From positions 186,001-250,000 of the forward strand of contig NZ_JOHS01000007.1 in the NCBI RefSeq assembly GCF_000725625.1: DNA of 64,000 bases, read 5' to 3'. Shown here piece by piece: positions 60,545 through 64,000 of this stretch. The notes below the pieces were generated by a model. That model did no database searches. It was not told the DNA's origin and was given only the letters and a program-made list of their open reading frames with translations. The position numbers and the translations under genes are program-made. The DNA is from Streptomyces sp. NRRL F-6676. Its GTDB lineage: Bacteria; Actinomycetota; Actinomycetes; Streptomycetales; Streptomycetaceae. Numbering within the stretch: the stretch's first letter is position 1; each line of letters opens with the position of its first letter.

Positions 60545-61304
60545 GGTATATGGCCGCCGTCAGCTCCAGCGGCTGGGAGTACTGGTTGAAGGCGAGCTGC
60601 GTCGCCACCAGGACCGGGGTGGCGTCCGTGATCTCCAGCAGCTCGCGCTCCACGTCCGTGGGCTGCCGTGCCTCCACCGAGTAGTCGGCGACGCGCGGCA
60701 GTTGGGGCGGGTCCGCGCGGCGCAGGGTGGCGAAGAGGGAGTCCTTGGAGAAGTCCGTCTCGGCGAGCAGCGGGCACAGCCCGAGGGGCAGCCGGTTGTG
60801 TTCCAGTACGACGACACGGTCGTCCAGGTAGCGGACGCGGCGCATCTCGAACAGGTCGGCGCCGGGGCCGATGCGCAGCCGCTCGGCCTCCCGGACGGTG
60901 GCCGGACGCACCTCCGACTCCAGGACCTCGGCGCGGATGCGGAAGCCGTGCTGTTCGGCGTAGTCGGCGAAGCCCTGCACCGTGCGGCCCCCGGCGGGGC
61001 CCGTGGCGCCCGTGGGGCGGCGCGGTGCGGACAGGACGCGGGTGATGCCCTCGGCGAGGAACCAGCCGCGGGCCGGTGCGGAGGCGATGACGTCGCGCGA
61101 GGCCAGTTCGTTGAGCGCCGCGCGCATCGTGACGCGGGAGACGCCGTAGCGGGCGGCCAGCGCGCGCTCCGAGGGGAGGCGGTCGCCGGGCCGGGCGCCG
61201 TCGCCGGAGATGTCCTCGAGGAGGCGCGCGGCGACCTGGGCGTACAGCGGGAGGGCGTCGTTGCTGAGGAGTCCCTGCGGGAGGGCGGAGTCCGAGGCGG
61301 CCAT
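60545..61304 (-). CDS. GntR/HutC-family repressor, 3' end disrupted
   Basis: About 253 residues of good sequence from ATG 61304 (MAASDSALPQGLLSND); an ATG at 61331 would translate the operator. Winged helix PSERALAARYGVSRVTMRAALNEL, UTRA domain EMRRVRYLDDRVVVLEHNRLPLGL to QLAFNQYSQPLELTAAIYR. There the frame enters poly-G and runs on to 60414 as nonsense. Only the last few residues appear lost. Divergent from gatZ/agaS and most likely their repressor, with amino-sugar phosphate as effector. Confidence 0.82.
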
Positions 61305-61347
61305 ACCAGTACCGTACCAGTGAGTTGCCATACCAGATATATACCAG
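61304..61347. promoter_or_regulatory. Four TACCAG boxes of the second GntR regulator
   Basis: TACCAG at 61304, 61315, 61331 and 61342: two pairs, each with an 11-bp period (one helical turn), 16 bp between pairs. Related GACCAG at 61363. The first box overlaps the regulator's ATG, so binding would block its own start and the divergent gatZ promoter. Confidence 0.75.
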
Positions 61348-61461
61348 AGTCAGACCATTGACGACCAGTTTTCAGGCCAGTATCGTTCCAGTTGGCTTCT
61401 CCCGGGGCGATTCGGCGGCATTCGCCGGTCACGCCCGACTTGTGCGACCGTGGGGTGAATC

Positions 61462-62775
61462 ATGAGCAGTGCCTTGGACGAACTGGTGCGGCACCAGAAG
61501 GGTGGTGACGCACGGGGGATCACATCGGTCTGCTCCGCCCATCCCCTGGTGATCGAGGCGGCGGTGCTCCAGGCGCTGGAGTCCGGGGGCGAGGTCCTGG
61601 TGGAGGCGACCTCCAACCAGGTGGACCAGTACGGCGGTTACACCGGCATGCGGCCGGACGGCTTCCGCTCCCTGGTGCTCGGCATCGCCGAGCGGCTGGG
61701 GCTGCCCGCCGACCGCGTCGTCCTCGGCGGCGACCACCTGGGCCCCAACCGGTGGCGCGCGCTGCCGCCGGAGGAGGCCATGCGGGAGGCGGAACAACTG
61801 GTCGCCTCGTACGTACGGGCCGGCTTCACCAAGATCCATCTGGATTGCAGCTTCTCCTGCGCCGGTGACCCCGCGCCGCTGAGCGACGACGTGGTCGCCG
61901 ACCGGGCCGCCCGCCTGGTCGCCGTCGCGGAGGCGACGGCACGGGAGGCAGGGGCGGATGAGGCCGCCGCGCTCCGGTACGTCATCGGTACCGAGGTCCC
62001 GGTGCCGGGCGGCGCCCACGAGACGCTGGACGGGGTCCGTCCCACCACGGCGGACGCGGCCCGGCTGACGCTCAAGCGTCACCACGAGGCCTTCGCGGAG
62101 CACGGGGTGAGCGGGGTCTGGCCCCGGGTCATGGCGCTGGTCGTCCAGCCGGGCGTCGAGTTCGACCACCTGAAGGTCGTCGACTACGCCCGGGAGCGCA
62201 CCGAGGAGCTGCGCACCGTGCTGGACACCGAGCCCGGCATGGTCTTCGAGGCCCACTCCACCGACTACCAGACCCCCGAGGCGCTGGCCGCGCTGGTCGA
62301 GGACCACTGGGCGGTGCTCAAGGTCGGCCCCGGCCTGACCTTCGCGCTGCGCGAGGCGCTGTACGCGCTGGCCGGCGTCGAGGAGGAACTGGTCGACGCC
62401 GCGCGCCGCTCCGGCCTCCCGGAGGTCGTCGAGCGGAGGATGCGCGCCGAACCGTCCTGGTGGGAGGGGTACTACGAGGGCGACGACCTGGAGCGGCGGC
62501 TCGCCCGGCGCTACAGCTACAGCGACCGGGTCCGCTACTACTGGCCCGACCCCGCGATAGAGGAAGCCGTGACGGCCCTCTTCGACAACCTCTCCGCCAC
62601 CGGCATCCCCCTGCCCCTGCTGAGCGCCCGGCTGCCCGAGCAGTACCGGCGCGTGCGGGCCGGCCTGCTTCAGGCGAGCCCGCGGGCCCTGGCCGTCGAC
62701 CGCGTCCGTGACGTCCTGCGGGACTACGACCGCGCCTGCCGCACCACCACACGCCACGACAAGGAGTACGCGTGA
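61462..62775 (+). CDS. D-tagatose-1,6-bisphosphate aldolase subunit GatZ/KbaZ-like
   Basis: 437 aa from ATG 61462. Family blocks: GITSVCSAHPLVIEAAVLQAL, EATSNQVDQYGGYTGMRP, LGGDHLGPNRW, KIHLDCSFSCAG and RYSYSDRVRYYW. In enterobacteria KbaZ/GatZ accompanies the GatY/KbaY aldolase in galactitol or N-acetylgalactosamine use; in actinobacteria the protein is often alone and may itself be the aldolase or an epimerase-like enzyme. Overlaps agaS by GTGA. Confidence 0.9.
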   Translation: MSSALDELVRHQKGGDARGITSVCSAHPLVIEAAVLQALESGGEVLVEATSNQVDQYGGYTGMRPDGFRSLVLGIAERLGLPADRVVLGGDHLGPNRWRALPPEEAMREAEQLVASYVRAGFTKIHLDCSFSCAGDPAPLSDDVVADRAARLVAVAEATAREAGADEAAALRYVIGTEVPVPGGAHETLDGVRPTTADAARLTLKRHHEAFAEHGVSGVWPRVMALVVQPGVEFDHLKVVDYARERTEELRTVLDTEPGMVFEAHSTDYQTPEALAALVEDHWAVLKVGPGLTFALREALYALAGVEEELVDAARRSGLPEVVERRMRAEPSWWEGYYEGDDLERRLARRYSYSDRVRYYWPDPAIEEAVTALFDNLSATGIPLPLLSARLPEQYRRVRAGLLQASPRALAVDRVRDVLRDYDRACRTTTRHDKEYA

Positions 62776-63944
62776 CCACCACGACCGACACCCTCCCCTC
62801 CCGCCAGGACGGCGCCGACCACACGGTGGCCGAGATCGGGCAGCAGCCGCGGATGTGGCGCGAGGTCGGCCGGATGCTGACGGACGGCCGGCCGGCGCTG
62901 GACGCCTTCCTGGCGCCCTTCCTCGCCCGCGCGGACCTGCGGATCGTGCTGACGGGGGCCGGCACGTCGGCGTTCGCGGGGCAGCTCGTGCGCGGGGTGC
63001 TGGCCCGCCGCACCGGCCGCCGCGTCGACGCCGTGGCCACCACCGACATCGTCTCCGACCCCTGGGGCGCCTTCGGCGAGGACGTGCCCACCCTGCTGGT
63101 GTCCTTCGCGCGCTCCGGGGACAGCCCCGAGAGCGTCGCGGCGGCCGAGCTCGCCGGCCGGTGCCTCACCCGGGTCGGCCATCTGGTCATCACCTGCAAC
63201 AGCGAGGGCCAGCTCGCCCGCGAGCACGCCGCGAACCCCGACTCCCACGTGCTGCACATGCCTGCCGCGTCCAACGACCGCGGCTTCGCCATGACGTCGA
63301 GCTTCACGTCCATGGTGCTGGCGTGTCTGCTCGCCTTCGGCGCCGTGGCCGGCGAGGAGGAGGTCGAGACGCTGGCGAAGGCCGCGGAGCACCTCACCAC
63401 CGGCGGTCTGGACGACGGCATCGACGCCCTGGTCGCCCGCCGCCCCGAGCGGCTGGTGTACCTCGGCAGCGGTGCGCTGAAGGGGCTGGCGGAGGAGTCC
63501 GCGTTGAAGCTGCTCGAACTGACCGGCGGCGCCGTCGTCGCCTCCTCGGAGTCGGCGCTGGGCTTCCGGCACGGCCCGAAGGCGGTCCTCAACGACCGCA
63601 CAGCGGTGCTCGTCTACGTCTCCAACGACCCCTACACCCGCTCCTACGACCTGGACATCCTGAGCGAACTGCGGGCCGGTCTGCCCGAGGGCACGGTCAT
63701 CGCGGTGGCGGGCCGCCCGGACGGGCTGCCCGAGGACGGCACCTGGCTCGTCCCCGGCGCCGGGGCGGTCGAGGACGCCGCGCTGGCCCTGCCCGCCGTG
63801 GTGTGCGCGCAGCTCATCGCGCTGCGCTCCTCCCTCGCCCTTGGGATCCGCCCCGACAACCCGTTCCCCTCCGGCGAGGTGAACCGGGTGGTGCAGGGCG
63901 TGACCCTGCACCCGCTTCCGGAACGCGGCAGCGACCGTGCGTGA
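62772..63944 (+). CDS. agaS: SIS-domain amino-sugar-phosphate isomerase/deaminase, AgaS-like
   Basis: 390 aa from GTG 62772 (GTGA overlap with gatZ). Two SIS domains: LTGAGTSAFAGQL and LLVSFARSGDSPES (phosphosugar site) in the first, YLGSGALKGLAEESALKLLELT in the second. AgaS converts galactosamine-6-phosphate to tagatose-6-phosphate and ammonia, the step before tagatose-bisphosphate aldolase, which fits the operon partner. A deacetylase and kinase would be expected nearby; a further gene starts at the right edge. Confidence 0.88.
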   Translation: MTTTTDTLPSRQDGADHTVAEIGQQPRMWREVGRMLTDGRPALDAFLAPFLARADLRIVLTGAGTSAFAGQLVRGVLARRTGRRVDAVATTDIVSDPWGAFGEDVPTLLVSFARSGDSPESVAAAELAGRCLTRVGHLVITCNSEGQLAREHAANPDSHVLHMPAASNDRGFAMTSSFTSMVLACLLAFGAVAGEEEVETLAKAAEHLTTGGLDDGIDALVARRPERLVYLGSGALKGLAEESALKLLELTGGAVVASSESALGFRHGPKAVLNDRTAVLVYVSNDPYTRSYDLDILSELRAGLPEGTVIAVAGRPDGLPEDGTWLVPGAGAVEDAALALPAVVCAQLIALRSSLALGIRPDNPFPSGEVNRVVQGVTLHPLPERGSDRA

Positions 63945-63953
63945 CGACGACGT

Positions 63954-63985
63954 GCACACCGAGCCGATGCGCACACCGAGCCGAT
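63954..63985. repeat. 15-bp direct repeat after agaS
   Basis: GCACACCGAGCCGAT at 63954-63968 and 63971-63985, a 17-bp period, between agaS and the next start signal. Confidence 0.8.
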
Positions 63986-64000
63986 AGGAGGAACGACGAT
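63986..64000 (+). promoter_or_regulatory. Ribosome binding site of a gene beginning at the right edge
   Basis: AGGAGG (63986-63991) followed by seven bases and AT at 63999-64000; an ATG would be completed by the next base outside the window. The amino-sugar operon therefore continues. Confidence 0.6.

Overview
The window is about 72% GC with strong third-position GC, frequent GTG starts, overlapping stop/start pairs and many leaderless promoters. Gene content (DasR/DasA-type sugar uptake, ROK regulators, ECF sigma factor, TetR/LysR/LacI/MerR regulators, secreted GH16 and SGNH enzymes, F420/PPOX protein, SUKH protein) indicates a Streptomyces chromosome. No tRNA, rRNA, CRISPR array, transposase or phage gene was seen, so this looks like chromosomal accessory territory rather than an integrated element.

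Layout. 1-8.5 kb: a truncated hypothetical gene, then a das-like locus: a GntR/HutC repressor, a perfect 12+12 operator, a DasA-type binding protein, two permeases, an intracellular GH20 hexosaminidase and a translationally coupled secreted CBM3-GH16 enzyme. 8.6-19.4 kb: two divergent arms, one with a ROK kinase and a complete Dpp/Opp-type peptide transporter, the other with a ROK repressor, an M81 (MlrC) protein and CutC. 19.4-25.7 kb: maltokinase-cap-like protein, LysR/VOC pair, and a DUF1996 - GH - LacI operon under a perfect 18-bp LacI-type palindrome. 25.7-44 kb: a SUKH protein with a DNA-damage-type promoter, a BTAD pseudogene, SDR/AsnC, AKR/TetR, a LysR/EamA deletion scar, an ECF sigma/zf-HC2/ABC operon, oxidoreductase/TetR, MerR-GyrI, SGNH hydrolase, hydrolase/MerR pair and PPOX protein. 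44-53.1 kb: htpG, then the uncharacterised STM4011-STM4015 operon (two radical SAM enzymes, a sulfatase-fold protein, an ATP-grasp protein and an LRR protein), divergent from a small protein and a DUF6745 protein. 53.1-64 kb: hydrolases with a TetR, an XRE-cupin regulator, methyltransferase, erythromycin-esterase homologue, TRIC channel, and a GntR - GatZ/KbaZ - AgaS amino-sugar catabolic locus that runs off the right edge.

Most notable: both sides of the STM4015/DUF6745 intergenic region, and the SUKH gene 25 kb away, carry RecA-independent DNA-damage (PafBC, RecA-NDp) promoter motifs of the form TTGTCAGTG-N8-TAnnnT, suggesting that this uncharacterised radical-SAM system belongs to the mycolic/actinobacterial damage response. 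Secondly, two poly-G tracts (46.09 and 60.50 kb) cut off the 3' ends of two otherwise good genes (the STM4011 radical SAM gene and the second GntR gene) and are probably sequence or assembly faults. All functional names are from reading motifs by eye; no database search was run.
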